Positions 5,486-14,306 are shown, numbered from the stretch's first letter. The stretch: 30,558 nucleotides of DNA from Chitinophagales bacterium (GCA_013297585.1 JAAFHG010000005.1:1-30558), one strand, 5' to 3'. Translations and numbers: made by a program. The notes: generated by a model not told the origin, from the letters alone.

Positions 5486-6650
5486 TGAGTTAACAACTGG
5501 CCCATTGTTTACCAAGATTGCCGAATGTAAGAGTAAGTACATCATACTTCAAGGCGGCAAATGGAGTTCTAAGACAGTTAACACATTAATTCATTTAGGT
5601 TTATTGGCTACTAAAAGTAAAGTAACTATTACTGTAGTAGGTTCAACAATTCCCAATTTAAAGAAAGGTGCATTAAGAGACTTTCAAAATCACGTTGCCC
5701 CAAAGGACGGTATTAAAGAAAGGATTAGAAGCTACAACAGTAGCGAAAGGACTTACCACTTCTACAACGGTTCAATTATAGAGTTCACATCATATACAAC
5801 AGCACTTGAAGCAACATCTGGTAAACGTGATTATGCTTTTTTCAATGAGGTTAACGGTATTTCATACGAAATATTTTACAATTGTGCCATAAGTACTAAT
5901 AAGCAGGTGTTCATGGATTACAACCCAACTGCACCTTTTTTTGTACATTCTAAATTCATAAACTCAAAGCCAGGCGACCAATACTATGGTAAGTACACTA
6001 GGTTTATAACCGACCATAGGCACAACCCTTTTTTAAATAAGGAGAAACACGATGAAATTGAAAGCATAAGCGACCCCGAAAAATTTAGGGTATATGCAAG
6101 AGGATTAACAGGTAAGGTAGAAGGATTAATATTTAATTTCAAACAAATTGATAAAATACCAGAGGGTTTGCCGTTTGGGTTCGGAATAGATTTTGGATAT
6201 AATCATGACAAAACGGCTATAGTTAAGGTTTACTTTGATAAGCGTAATAGATACTATGAGGAACTATATTATAAGGTAGGTGTTGATACCAATGAGATAG
6301 CCGAAGTTTTGAAGGCAAACGGATGCGTTACAAATAGCATCGTATGGGGTGACCATGATAAAAACGCTAGTGTATACCTACGTAGTAAGGGCATACCATT
6401 TAGGATGGCACGTAAAGGGCCAAATAGTTTAACTGCATCAATAAGTAAAGTTAACGAATACAATAACTTTTACTATAATAGCCCTAACTTAGAAAACGAA
6501 TTAAGTACATACATTTGGGCGCAGGGTGTTGACTTAGTAACAGGCAATGAAATTAGTTTAAACGTTCCTGTAGATGGAATGAGCGATGACCTGCTAGCGA
6601 GCATAAGGTACTTCGTGTACTCTCATAGCCTACGTACGGCGTATGAATAA
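5475..6650 (+). CDS. Terminase large subunit (ATPase-nuclease)
   Basis: A 391-residue packaging motor. The Walker A is a variant, QGGKWSSKT (26-34), with Ser where Gly usually precedes Lys. The Walker B region is YAFFNEVN (120-127), with the catalytic Glu. The nuclease domain begins at IDFGYNHDKTAIV (238-250), with the first acidic residue, and ends with DGMSDDLLASIRY (367-379), holding the last metal-binding Asp. It cuts concatemeric DNA and pumps it through the portal. It overlaps the small subunit gene and is followed by the portal gene. The length is slightly short for the family, but both domains are present. Confidence 0.9.
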   Translation: MKANELTTGPLFTKIAECKSKYIILQGGKWSSKTVNTLIHLGLLATKSKVTITVVGSTIPNLKKGALRDFQNHVAPKDGIKERIRSYNSSERTYHFYNGSIIEFTSYTTALEATSGKRDYAFFNEVNGISYEIFYNCAISTNKQVFMDYNPTAPFFVHSKFINSKPGDQYYGKYTRFITDHRHNPFLNKEKHDEIESISDPEKFRVYARGLTGKVEGLIFNFKQIDKIPEGLPFGFGIDFGYNHDKTAIVKVYFDKRNRYYEELYYKVGVDTNEIAEVLKANGCVTNSIVWGDHDKNASVYLRSKGIPFRMARKGPNSLTASISKVNEYNNFYYNSPNLENELSTYIWAQGVDLVTGNEISLNVPVDGMSDDLLASIRYFVYSHSLRTAYE

Positions 6651-6658
6651 AAAATAAA

Positions 6659-6688
6659 TTTGGTAATAACAAAAAAAGTTTAATTTTA
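6659..6688 (+). promoter_or_regulatory. Candidate late promoter before portal gene
   Basis: TTTG (6659-6662), an 18-nt spacer, then TAATTTTA (6681-6688): an exact first box and one mismatch in the second. It lies in the largest gap of the late region (about 60 nt, between terL and portal). Confidence 0.4.
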
Positions 6689-6711
6689 CCGTAAATTGTA
6701 CTCTACTCAAT

Positions 6712-8250
6712 ATGCCTAATCGTTTTACAATAGCTGGAAAAGAATTATTGAAGGGTAATATAGGTAATGCACTAAGTGTTGTTACTAAAAGTTATCAAAG
6801 CCAATTGTTAAGCCCTGGTGCTTATCGTAATGGCAATTACTTCTTTGGCATAAAAGGAGATGATAAAGCTTTTGTATGGGGCAATTCAAATAGTTCTTTA
6901 GTTGCTTACCAAACATGCCCAGTTGTTGCTTCGATAATTAACCGTAAAGCCCAATGTATGGTTAACGGTAAAAGGCAGGTTTTGGGTTTAGATGGTAAAT
7001 TAAGTACAAAAGAAGAAGCATTAGCCATTGAAAAGTTGTTTAAAAAGCCAAATATTATTCAATCTGGGTTAGAATTTGAAGCGCAAACCAGCGTATATAA
7101 ACAGATATACGGATATTGTGCTATACTTGTTATGAAGCCTTTGGGATTTGAAAAGGACATTAGTAGTTGGAGCATGTGGAACCTACCGCCATGGATGGTA
7201 ACAATAGAGGATAATACAACAGGTAACGTATTCTTTGACAATACAATAAGCCCATTCAAGTCTATTAAGTTAAACTACATGGGGCAGGTTACTGAATTGC
7301 CACTTGAAAACGTTTTAATTTTAAAAGAAAACCAAATTTCTACAGGCATTTACAATCAAAAAGGGGCAGATAATCAATCTTTGTTTTTGCCTGATAGTAA
7401 ATTATCTTACGTAAGGGAGAACATAAATAACCTAAATTCAAGTTTAAACAGTAGAGGTTCTTTAATTACCGAACGTGGCCCACAATGGATATTAACCAAT
7501 GACCAGAGTGATAGCGGAGATGCTGGTTTATTCCCAGTTGATCCAGAGGTTAAAGAAACATTACACAAAGACTTTTTACAGTATGGTGTAATGAGAGGGC
7601 AAAAAAAGGCTATTATTACAGATGCTAAGTTAAAGTTGCAAACGGTTGGATTTGATGTTGCACAACTAAAGTTGTTGGAAGGAGAGGTGCAGGATGCTAA
7701 GGCTATATGTGACGCATTAAACTACCCACCAGAGATGTTGGGAATTATTGAAGCTAAATTTAACAACAAAAGTATTTCAGAAAGGGCTTTATATACGAAT
7801 GCAATCATACCAGATAGTGAGAGCGAAGATGAACAATGGGCAAATTTTTTACAGTTAGAAAAAATTGGGCTAACATTAAAAAGTTCTTTTCATCATTTGG
7901 CCGTTATGCAAGATGATGCAGCGGTAAAGGGTACAGGTAGGCTATTGTTAAACCAGGCTCTTAAAATGGAATGGGAGGCAGGTTTGATAACTAAAAATAG
8001 ATGGTTGGAGATATTGAACGAACCAACATTAGGTGTATTAGGAGATGTTAGAATTACCGATACACAAAGTAAACAGCCTTTAGCCAGTATTATTGGAGTA
8101 GGAGGAGTTCAGTCGTTATTAGGGGTACTAACAGCAGCTGGGTTAAGTGAACAAGCAAGGTCATCAACAATACAGATAGTGTTTGGAATTTCCCAACAAG
8201 AAGCTGATTTAATGACTATTGCACCAACAGAACCACAACAATTAAATTAA
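6712..8250 (+). CDS. Phage portal protein
   Basis: A 512-residue protein directly after terL. Visible portal-like features include 'PVVASIINRKAQCMVNG' near residues 65-85 (the common helix near the start of the portal core), 'QIYGYCAILVMKP' (125-140), and a long central region ending with 'AICDALNYPPEMLGI' and 'NNKSISERALYTNAI' (about 330-365), typical of the portal stem and crown. It forms the dodecameric ring at one capsid vertex through which DNA is packaged and to which the tail connects. Length and position fit well. Confidence 0.9.
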   Translation: MPNRFTIAGKELLKGNIGNALSVVTKSYQSQLLSPGAYRNGNYFFGIKGDDKAFVWGNSNSSLVAYQTCPVVASIINRKAQCMVNGKRQVLGLDGKLSTKEEALAIEKLFKKPNIIQSGLEFEAQTSVYKQIYGYCAILVMKPLGFEKDISSWSMWNLPPWMVTIEDNTTGNVFFDNTISPFKSIKLNYMGQVTELPLENVLILKENQISTGIYNQKGADNQSLFLPDSKLSYVRENINNLNSSLNSRGSLITERGPQWILTNDQSDSGDAGLFPVDPEVKETLHKDFLQYGVMRGQKKAIITDAKLKLQTVGFDVAQLKLLEGEVQDAKAICDALNYPPEMLGIIEAKFNNKSISERALYTNAIIPDSESEDEQWANFLQLEKIGLTLKSSFHHLAVMQDDAAVKGTGRLLLNQALKMEWEAGLITKNRWLEILNEPTLGVLGDVRITDTQSKQPLASIIGVGGVQSLLGVLTAAGLSEQARSSTIQIVFGISQQEADLMTIAPTEPQQLN

Positions 8251-8254
8251 TTTT

Positions 8255-8344
8255 ATGAGCAAGATAAAAGATAAAAAAATAATTGAGGAAATTGTAAAAG
8301 ACAAACAAAAATTATTGGTAAAAAATACAACTATAAAAAAATGA
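8255..8344 (+). CDS. 29-aa gene coupled to prohead protease
   Basis: ATG 8255 starts MSKIKDKKIIEEIVKDKQKL and ends with TGA 8342-8344, overlapping the protease ATG 8341 (ATGA). The peptide is very basic and helical (many Lys, few aromatic residues). It fills the 90-nt gap between portal and protease exactly, which argues against chance. It could bind the portal, scaffold or DNA inside the prohead, or serve mainly to couple protease translation. No function is known to me. Confidence 0.6.
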   Translation: MSKIKDKKIIEEIVKDKQKLLVKNTTIKK

Positions 8345-9168
8345 GCATTATTCCCGATAATTTAAAAGGTAAAGCATTGTTTGACTTTGTTGTAAAAAAC
8401 GAAGATTTGATTTTGCACTCAAAAAAAAGCAATATAAAAAAGGCTGATGCAGTTGTATTTGCCACATCTTACCTTAATGAAAAAGGAGCATTGGTTACAA
8501 AGGACGAGTCAGTTACAATAACTGAAACGAATGTAAATAAGTTAAGGCTAAAGGTAGTTATTAATACTACTAACTACATGGATAGCCATGATGATGTACA
8601 CATACCTAATTTGTGGAATAAGTCAATAGCCGATAATAAAAAAGGGTTCTATCTATTACAAGAGCATGAAAGTTGCTTTGAGGGTGTAATAGGCGAAGGA
8701 ATGAAAGCATCAGTAGTTAATTATGCTTGGAGTGACTTAGGATTTAAACTACAAGGGGTAACACAGGCTTTAATATTTGATGGCGAAATTAAAAAAGACC
8801 GTAACCCTTTTATGTTTGACCAATACTTGAGAGGGTACGTTAAGCAGCATAGCGTGGGAATGAGGTACATAAAGATAGTAACGTGTATAAATGATGAAGA
8901 TTACCCTGTACAATTAGAGAACTGGAATAAATACAGACCAATGGTTGCCAATGGAGATGTAGCAGACGAAGAAGGTATATTTTTTGCCGTTTTAGAGGCA
9001 CAAATTAGAGAGGGTTCTGCCGTACTATTTGGCAGCAATGATGTAACACCAACAATGGAAATAGAATATAATAGCACTGAAGAACAGCCGAAATTTATCA
9101 CTGAAGATCAGCCGCCGAAAGACTATTTTAAACAATGGTTAGAAAACGTAACATTAATTAAAAATTAA
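8341..9168 (+). CDS. Prohead maturation protease (HK97 U35-like)
   Basis: A 275-residue protein resembling the HK97-type prohead serine protease. MDSHDDVHIPNLW (80-92) is the usual strand-loop before the active site, His109 in QEHE (107-110) and Ser171 in KQHSVGM (168-174) are the probable catalytic pair, and the C-terminal tail is variable. It would cut the delta domain of the capsid protein and itself during head maturation. Its place between portal and capsid genes is standard. The start overlaps the 29-aa gene. Confidence 0.85.
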   Translation: MSIIPDNLKGKALFDFVVKNEDLILHSKKSNIKKADAVVFATSYLNEKGALVTKDESVTITETNVNKLRLKVVINTTNYMDSHDDVHIPNLWNKSIADNKKGFYLLQEHESCFEGVIGEGMKASVVNYAWSDLGFKLQGVTQALIFDGEIKKDRNPFMFDQYLRGYVKQHSVGMRYIKIVTCINDEDYPVQLENWNKYRPMVANGDVADEEGIFFAVLEAQIREGSAVLFGSNDVTPTMEIEYNSTEEQPKFITEDQPPKDYFKQWLENVTLIKN

Positions 9169-9179
9169 AATTATTTAAA

Positions 9180-10520
9180 ATGACACTTGAAGAACAAAAA
9201 GCACTAGCCGATAAAATAGGTAGTGAAACAGCAGCTAAGATTATAGCCGCTAAAACCGAATTAGATGCAACAGCACGTAAAGTTGCTGAAGAAGCAACCA
9301 TCAAAGCTACCGAAGGTTTAATTACTAAGGCAACTTTTGAGGAATACAAAGAAAAAGCTGCCGAATTAGTAGAATTGGTAAAAGAAGCTGCCGTTAAACA
9401 AGGTGCTGAAGTTGCCGCAATTAAAATGTTGGTAACATCTAACAGCGAAAAAGGCGAAGATGTGGCTACATTCATGGACAAAAACAAAGAAAAAATTAGT
9501 GCTGCCCACAAAAACAAAGATACATTTGAGTTTATGATATACTCAAATGATAGCGGAAAGTTTGAGGCAAAAGAGGTTGCAAAATCAACCAATGGCACTT
9601 ATTCATTTAAGGGCCCACATGCTACTGTAGCTGGTGTAGGTGGTGGTGGTAACGTTGCATCTATTTTTCAATCAATTAGTGCTGCTGGTATTTTAAGAGC
9701 AATACCAAATGCTGCATTTGAAAGTAACTACCGTAATAATCAATGGTTATTCCCATACTTAGGTGTTGAAACCGTTGGTATGGAAAACAGAACAGCCTTT
9801 TGGTTTGATGAAGAAACAGTAATTGGTGGTAGTACAATAGTTGCCGAAGGTGCTGCAAAGCCGTATGTTCAGTATGGTGCTACATTACGTAATGCTGATT
9901 ATCGTAAAAGAGCAGTAGTAATGGAATTTACAGAGGAATTTTCAACAGATTTTTCTTTTTTACAAAGCCGTTTCTTAGGTCAAGCAAGAATTGATTTGTT
10001 AAACGATATTAATCAAGACGTTTACACTCGTTTAGTTGCTGCTACAACTGCATACCAAGCAGGAGATGCAACAGCATTCAAGGCCGCAAATGGTGGTGTA
10101 GTTGCAAACGCAAATAATTATGATGTTCTTGTCGCTTTAGCTACTAAAGTTAACAATGCAACATTTGGTGCAAATGCAAATGCAGCTATTATGAGTACTT
10201 ACAAGGCCGGAGCTATGGCTATAACAAAAGATACCCAAGGTAGGTACTTAGATGCACCTCAATATTTGGATAGCATGGCAATGATAGAAAACCCATCGGT
10301 AGGTAATGATGATATTATTGTTGGTGATTTAACTCAATACAAGTTGCAGTTAAGAGGTGGTATGATTGTTAGGGCAGGCATGGCTGGCAACAACTTGATT
10401 GAAAATAAGATGACTTATGTAATGGAACAATACTACTTCGATTACATTCCTGCTAAAAGAGTACCAGCATTGGTTAAGGGTGGTACATTTGCAGCGGTTA
10501 AAACATTGTTAACTACCTAA
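9180..10520 (+). CDS. Major capsid protein (HK97 fold) with N-terminal delta domain
   Basis: A 446-residue protein. Residues 1 to about 105 are charged, Ala/Glu/Lys-rich and predicted coiled coil, which matches a fused scaffolding (delta) domain removed by the protease. From about residue 130 the sequence is the HK97-like core, including 'GILRAIPNAAFESNY', 'TVIGGSTIVAEGAAKPYVQY' and 'RKRAVVMEFTEEFS' in the region of the spine helix and E-loop. No separate scaffold gene lies nearby, consistent with the fused arrangement. It follows the protease by 11 nt. It builds the icosahedral shell. Confidence 0.9.
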   Translation: MTLEEQKALADKIGSETAAKIIAAKTELDATARKVAEEATIKATEGLITKATFEEYKEKAAELVELVKEAAVKQGAEVAAIKMLVTSNSEKGEDVATFMDKNKEKISAAHKNKDTFEFMIYSNDSGKFEAKEVAKSTNGTYSFKGPHATVAGVGGGGNVASIFQSISAAGILRAIPNAAFESNYRNNQWLFPYLGVETVGMENRTAFWFDEETVIGGSTIVAEGAAKPYVQYGATLRNADYRKRAVVMEFTEEFSTDFSFLQSRFLGQARIDLLNDINQDVYTRLVAATTAYQAGDATAFKAANGGVVANANNYDVLVALATKVNNATFGANANAAIMSTYKAGAMAITKDTQGRYLDAPQYLDSMAMIENPSVGNDDIIVGDLTQYKLQLRGGMIVRAGMAGNNLIENKMTYVMEQYYFDYIPAKRVPALVKGGTFAAVKTLLTT

Positions 10521-10530
10521 CATTTAAACG

Positions 10531-10725
10531 ATGGCTAAAAGCATAACAACAGATTCAATAAAAGTTGAAGTAAAACTGCCAGAGGGCAAAAACACCATTA
10601 CTTTTATTTGCGAATATGCAAAAGATTTTAAAGGTGAAAAAACAATGCTTGAAGGTAGTGTACATGAAGTTTCTGTAGATGTAGCAGAACTATTTGTTTC
10701 TAAAGGTTACGGAAAAATAGTATAA
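10531..10725 (+). CDS. Small head protein (64 aa), possible capsid accessory
   Basis: A 64-residue protein of mixed beta content ending 'HEVSVDVAELFVSKGYGKIV'. It begins 10 nt after the capsid gene and ends one base before the next gene. Small proteins with this 'V..VA..LV..G..K..' C-terminus sit after capsid genes in many phages. It may decorate the capsid or help head completion, but this rests on position. Confidence 0.7.
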   Translation: MAKSITTDSIKVEVKLPEGKNTITFICEYAKDFKGEKTMLEGSVHEVSVDVAELFVSKGYGKIV

Positions 10726-10726
10726 G

Positions 10727-11269
10727 ATGCCAATTATAAACAACTCATATTTTAATAGCGAAAGAATAGTACCAAATCTTTCTTACCCAGAAGTGTCAGC
10801 ATTATTAACTGATATTATTAAGGTAAGAGAAACAGAGTATTTAACAAAGGCTTTAGGGTATGAGTTGTTTAGTCTTTTTGTTGCAGGAATTGCGGTACCT
10901 ACACCAGATACAAGGTATTTAAACATCTTAAATGGTGTTACTTTTACAAATAAGTTTGGACAACTACAGCGGTTCAAAGGGTTAAAAGATGAGGTTAATT
11001 ACAATAGCCCGATTGCCGATTATGTTTATTATTATTGGTTAAAATACAAGCATACACAGGTTTCCGAAAGCGGTGTAGTGCAGTCCGATAATCAAAATAG
11101 CAAAATAGTGAGCGGCAAACATAAGGCGTGTGACGCATGGAATAAGATGGTAGATAATACCAGCGTCCTATGTGATTACTTAGCACTTAACTCAACTTTA
11201 TACCCAGAGTTTAAGTGGTTTAGATATGACCTTGATAAGTTAACAACTAAAATACAGCCATTCTTTTGA
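10727..11269 (+). CDS. Head-tail connector, gp6-like (putative)
   Basis: A 180-residue, largely helical protein with an N-terminal segment 'ERIVPNLSYPEVSALLTDII' followed by 'KVRETEYLTKALGYELFSLF'. Helical proteins of this size lie after the capsid gene in siphoviruses and form the adaptor ring under the portal. Its stop overlaps the TTG start of the next gene. The call is by position and fold pattern; no diagnostic motif was found. Confidence 0.55.
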   Translation: MPIINNSYFNSERIVPNLSYPEVSALLTDIIKVRETEYLTKALGYELFSLFVAGIAVPTPDTRYLNILNGVTFTNKFGQLQRFKGLKDEVNYNSPIADYVYYYWLKYKHTQVSESGVVQSDNQNSKIVSGKHKACDAWNKMVDNTSVLCDYLALNSTLYPEFKWFRYDLDKLTTKIQPFF

Positions 11270-11814
11270 GTAAGTTCCCATCTATATCAAATGCGTTAAG
11301 AACAGTAGTAGCTGCTGTAGAATCCGATATTATAGCCAATACTGCTTTAGATTGGGGTACTTTGCCAAAAAAAGTGTATTTTAAACATGGCACAATCAAG
11401 GAGATAAACACAGTTCTAACCGCTTATACTAATACTGCTGCTTTTGGGGATAAAAAGTACCCATTAGTTTGTTTAGTTAGAGATGTAAAAGAGAAAGTAC
11501 GGCTGCAACAGCATGGCTTTACGTCTAGTTTTAAATGTAGGCTATTGATAATAAATTTTACAGACAGAAATTATCGGGCAGATGATAGAGAATTGAAAAA
11601 CTTTCAACCTATATTGTTGCCAATTTTAGAAAGTTTGATAAAAAATATTTCAAAAAGCAAATTGTTTGGAATGCCTACAGTGAAAGATATGGACATAACT
11701 AAGTGGGATTGCTATTTTTACGGAAGTTCTGAAAACAACAAGAATATCTTTAATGAATACGTTGATGCAATAGACATTGAAAGTATTACACTAGAATTAA
11801 AAAACAATTGTTAA
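11266..11814 (+). CDS. Head-tail or tail-completion protein (putative)
   Basis: A 182-residue alpha/beta protein. It starts with TTG at 11266, overlapping the stop of the previous gene (TTGA); no ATG is available nearby. The core 'KYPLVCLVRDVKEKVRL' and 'FKCRLLIINFTDRNY' segments and the following helices suit a neck or tail-terminator protein that joins head to tail. Placed directly before the tail tube gene. Family identity is not certain. Confidence 0.5.
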   Translation: MSKFPSISNALRTVVAAVESDIIANTALDWGTLPKKVYFKHGTIKEINTVLTAYTNTAAFGDKKYPLVCLVRDVKEKVRLQQHGFTSSFKCRLLIINFTDRNYRADDRELKNFQPILLPILESLIKNISKSKLFGMPTVKDMDITKWDCYFYGSSENNKNIFNEYVDAIDIESITLELKNNC

Positions 11815-11834
11815 AAAATTAAATTAAATAAATT

Positions 11835-12779
11835 ATGGCATATTCATTATGTGGCAAATCAGTAGCCAACACAGGAGAACAAGCCTGCGATAAATCAAAA
11901 GGCGTTGCAAAAAAGTTCTTCATTTTCAATGGTTCAATTGATCCAGCCGATTATGTATCAGAATCAGCATTTTTAGCTAAATTAGTAGCTAACAGTAAGT
12001 TAAGCAAGGATTCTGCAAATAAAGTATTTGTTATTAATGAAATACAAGACTTTACAGACGCATCCGAGGCAAACAAAGAGGGTTCATTAAACCAAGGTTA
12101 CAAAACGGTTTTGCTCGAAGGCAAACCAGCATACAAAGGTAAAATTTTTGCTGGAGCCGACTTGTTAAAGCGTTTAAGGACGTTTAATAATCAAACAGTT
12201 CGTATCATTGAGTACGATTCAAACGGCGTATTTTGGGCAACTAAAGTAGGAACAGCCGTTAAAGGTTTTTCAGCTAAATTGTTTTTTACAGGTGGAAAAT
12301 TAGCAACTGGACAAAATGTTGAGGAAGGGATTGCAGATGTATCAATATCATTCCTAAGTACATCAGAGTACATTGATAACGCAGGATGGATGGAAACAAC
12401 AGGCAATGTTGAGGACATTACACCATTGTTAGATGTAAACCTTACGTACATCAGTAAGTCATCAAATGTGTTTAAAATTGGGTTATCAATTCAAGGATCA
12501 AGCCTAATTGGTGCTTACAATCCTTTTGATGAGGTTGGCGCATTGATTGCACCATTGACATTTACAGCCGGTACAGGTGTAAACTATGGCACAACATTAC
12601 CTATTACATCAGTAGCAGTAGATAACACGTTAAAGGCATTAACAGTGACGTTTGATAATACTGCTTATACGGCTTTGGCTAGTGGTGCTAAAATCAAATT
12701 AAGCGGCCCAATACCATCGGTATTAGATGCAGCAGATGTAACAGAAACCGAATTGATACCAGTTATTTTGACTAAGTGA
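11835..12779 (+). CDS. Major tail (tube) protein with C-terminal beta domain
   Basis: A 314-residue protein beginning MAYSLCGKSVANTG. Residues 1 to about 225 fit a tail tube subunit: an alternating beta region and a central helix near 'GADLLKRLRTFNN'. Residues about 230-314 look like an added beta-sandwich (Thr/Val-rich strands, 'PITSVAVDNTLKALTVTFDN'), as often displayed on tail tubes. It would polymerise around the tape measure. Position between joining proteins and small tail genes fits. Two early cysteines are unusual. Confidence 0.7.
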   Translation: MAYSLCGKSVANTGEQACDKSKGVAKKFFIFNGSIDPADYVSESAFLAKLVANSKLSKDSANKVFVINEIQDFTDASEANKEGSLNQGYKTVLLEGKPAYKGKIFAGADLLKRLRTFNNQTVRIIEYDSNGVFWATKVGTAVKGFSAKLFFTGGKLATGQNVEEGIADVSISFLSTSEYIDNAGWMETTGNVEDITPLLDVNLTYISKSSNVFKIGLSIQGSSLIGAYNPFDEVGALIAPLTFTAGTGVNYGTTLPITSVAVDNTLKALTVTFDNTAYTALASGAKIKLSGPIPSVLDAADVTETELIPVILTK

Positions 12780-12785
12780 CCACTT

Positions 12786-13484
12786 ATGACCTCATTTGTA
12801 CCCACCGATATATCAGGGCTTTGGGGATGGTGGGATGCTAATGTAGGCGTTACCGGTGGAACATCGGTAACAGCATGGGCAGACCAAAGTGGAAATAATA
12901 GAACGTTTGTAGCTACAACAGGTCAAGAACCAACAACGGTTACATCTGCTATTAATGGGTTGCCTGCAATCAGTAGTTATGGTTTGTTAGCTAAAATGTC
13001 AACATCTGTTAATTGTCCTAATATGTCAACTGGTGGTACAATATTTATTGTTGGTAAGCAGTCTTTGAATAATGGTGCAACTAATTTTGATTCAAGCGGC
13101 GTATTTATTGGAGCAGGAAGCTCAGTTAACTTTCAAATACAAAGAGGGTTAACTACTACAGGGCTATTAGCATCAATAAGGGGGGCGATAAATTCAACTG
13201 CTTACGCAAGTAGTACAGATGTAGTAGGCGAAGATATATTTAAGTCTATTCGATTGGCTTATGATGGCACTACAAATGCTATATCAATCAATAATGGATT
13301 AGAGCAACAAACGGCAAGTAGTGGTGGTAGTTTTACTGCAACGCCAATACAGTTGTTTAAAACATTAGGGGGCGCACAAGGTAATAAGCAGATAGCAATG
13401 GCCTTAATCTATAACCGAACGTTAACGCCAACTGAAATAGGGCAGGTAGAAAGTTATTTGCAAACAAAATTTAATCACTATTAA
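12786..13484 (+). CDS. Concanavalin-like (LamG-type) jelly-roll protein
   Basis: A 232-residue protein with a recognisable lectin-like jelly roll. The start 'ISGLWGWWDANVG' with 'VTAWADQSGNNRTF' and the end 'ALIYNRTLTPTEIGQVESYL' are typical first and last strands of LamG/ConA-like domains. It has no signal peptide. It lies 6 nt after the tube gene, so it is probably a virion surface protein on the tail that binds glycans and aids host contact. It could also be a structural decoration with no sugar binding. No catalytic residues are evident. Confidence 0.75.
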   Translation: MTSFVPTDISGLWGWWDANVGVTGGTSVTAWADQSGNNRTFVATTGQEPTTVTSAINGLPAISSYGLLAKMSTSVNCPNMSTGGTIFIVGKQSLNNGATNFDSSGVFIGAGSSVNFQIQRGLTTTGLLASIRGAINSTAYASSTDVVGEDIFKSIRLAYDGTTNAISINNGLEQQTASSGGSFTATPIQLFKTLGGAQGNKQIAMALIYNRTLTPTEIGQVESYLQTKFNHY

Positions 13485-13493
13485 AATAGGAAT

Positions 13494-13670
13494 ATGACAT
13501 TTGAAAATGTTACTTTTAATTTAGAATTTTGGAAAGGGAAAAGTGAAGCTGAATTTTTAAAGCATGAATCACATCATGGCCTTTCAAAAGAACAGTTAAT
13601 TGAAGCGTTTAAAATAATTAATCCTTTGAAAATCAAAAGCGGAGGAACTAAAAAACCTCCGCTTACTTAA
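13494..13670 (+). CDS. 58-aa small tail-region protein
   Basis: Starts at ATG 13494 and ends at TAA 13668-13670, 2 nt before the next ATG. The protein reads MTFENVTFNLEFWKGKSEAE and continues helical ('GLSKEQLIEAFKIIN'), ending KKPPLT. It lies just after the jelly-roll gene. Codon use and tight spacing support a real gene. Function unknown; similar small genes after the tail tube often act in tail assembly. Confidence 0.65.
   Translation: MTFENVTFNLEFWKGKSEAEFLKHESHHGLSKEQLIEAFKIINPLKIKSGGTKKPPLT
13637..13664 (+). promoter_or_regulatory. GC-rich 9-bp hairpin at gene end
   Basis: AAGCGGAGG (13637-13645), loop AACTAAAAAA, CCTCCGCTT (13656-13664). It stands out in AT-rich DNA and overlaps the last codons of the 58-aa gene. 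No T-tract follows on the + strand, so it is not a standard terminator. It may tune mRNA stability or expression of the next gene. Confidence 0.35.
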
Positions 13671-13672
13671 AA

Positions 13673-14110
13673 ATGACAATAAACAGCTTATATCAAAAAG
13701 TTAAAAAATTAGATACTAAGGTACTAATTGAAAATGCTATTGATAATACAGCGGAAGAGTTGGCCGATATTAATAGAGAACGGCTAAAAGAAGGGTTAAA
13801 CGCAGACAATGAAGCAATGCCTTTATATTCTAAAAGGTCAGTAGAGGAATTTGGTAAAACGCCTGGCCCTATAAGATTACTTGATACGGGTGCATTTCAA
13901 GCAGGCATAACATCAATACGTGAAGGTGATAATATCGTTACTCAATCTTCAGACGATAAAAACGAATTGTTAACTGAAACAGAAAGGTATTTCCCAATAT
14001 TTGGAACGAAGGGAGAATATAGGGTTAAGTATCTAAATGAACATTTACGGCCAGAATTAAACAGTTCAATTACAAGGGCAATAGGGTTAAAATTTAGATC
14101 AAATGGATAA
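13673..14110 (+). CDS. Tail-associated protein, HK97 gp10-like (putative)
   Basis: A 145-residue protein with an N-terminal helix 'VLIENAIDNTAEELADINRERL' and a central 'IRLLDTGAFQAGI', a pattern common to HK97 gp10-like and virion morphogenesis proteins that line the neck or tail top. It overlaps the next gene by 8 nt. The exact role is uncertain. Confidence 0.5.
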   Translation: MTINSLYQKVKKLDTKVLIENAIDNTAEELADINRERLKEGLNADNEAMPLYSKRSVEEFGKTPGPIRLLDTGAFQAGITSIREGDNIVTQSSDDKNELLTETERYFPIFGTKGEYRVKYLNEHLRPELNSSITRAIGLKFRSNG

Positions 14111-14306
14111 GTGTTGGAGATGTGAACAAAAAGCAGAATGGAAAAAAGAGTTGTACAACATTGAAAAGGAATTGGCAATAAAACTTTCAAAAGAAAATGG
14201 ACGGACAACAGCAATATGGAAATATAACGGACGTTGGCAGCACGGATTTATCGACACAATACCGGTCGGAGCAACAGCCATTGAATATATATCAAAGCAT
14301 CAATAA
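14103..14306 (+). CDS. 67-aa small protein with CxxC pair
   Basis: MDKCWRCEQKAEWKKELYNI continues to a C-terminal beta part 'TTAIWKYNGRWQHGFIDTI'. A CxxC (Cys4 and Cys7) opens the protein. Its start overlaps the previous stop, and its end overlaps the following gene in the +1 frame. Its coherent protein-like sequence argues that it is real, even though a longer version of the next gene would overlap it by 110 nt. Role unknown. Confidence 0.65.
   Translation: MDKCWRCEQKAEWKKELYNIEKELAIKLSKENGRTTAIWKYNGRWQHGFIDTIPVGATAIEYISKHQ

Noticed and set aside
9158..9598. Long leftward reading frame (146 codons)
   Set aside because: It lies antisense to the Ala/Lys-rich delta domain of the capsid gene; composition explains the lack of stops, and it has no promoter or neighbours.
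14197..14280. ATG 14197 as start of the helical protein before the tape measure
   Set aside because: It would overlap a credible 67-aa gene by 110 nt and add a Gln/Ser-rich segment unlike the rest; TTG 14281 fits better, though not proven.
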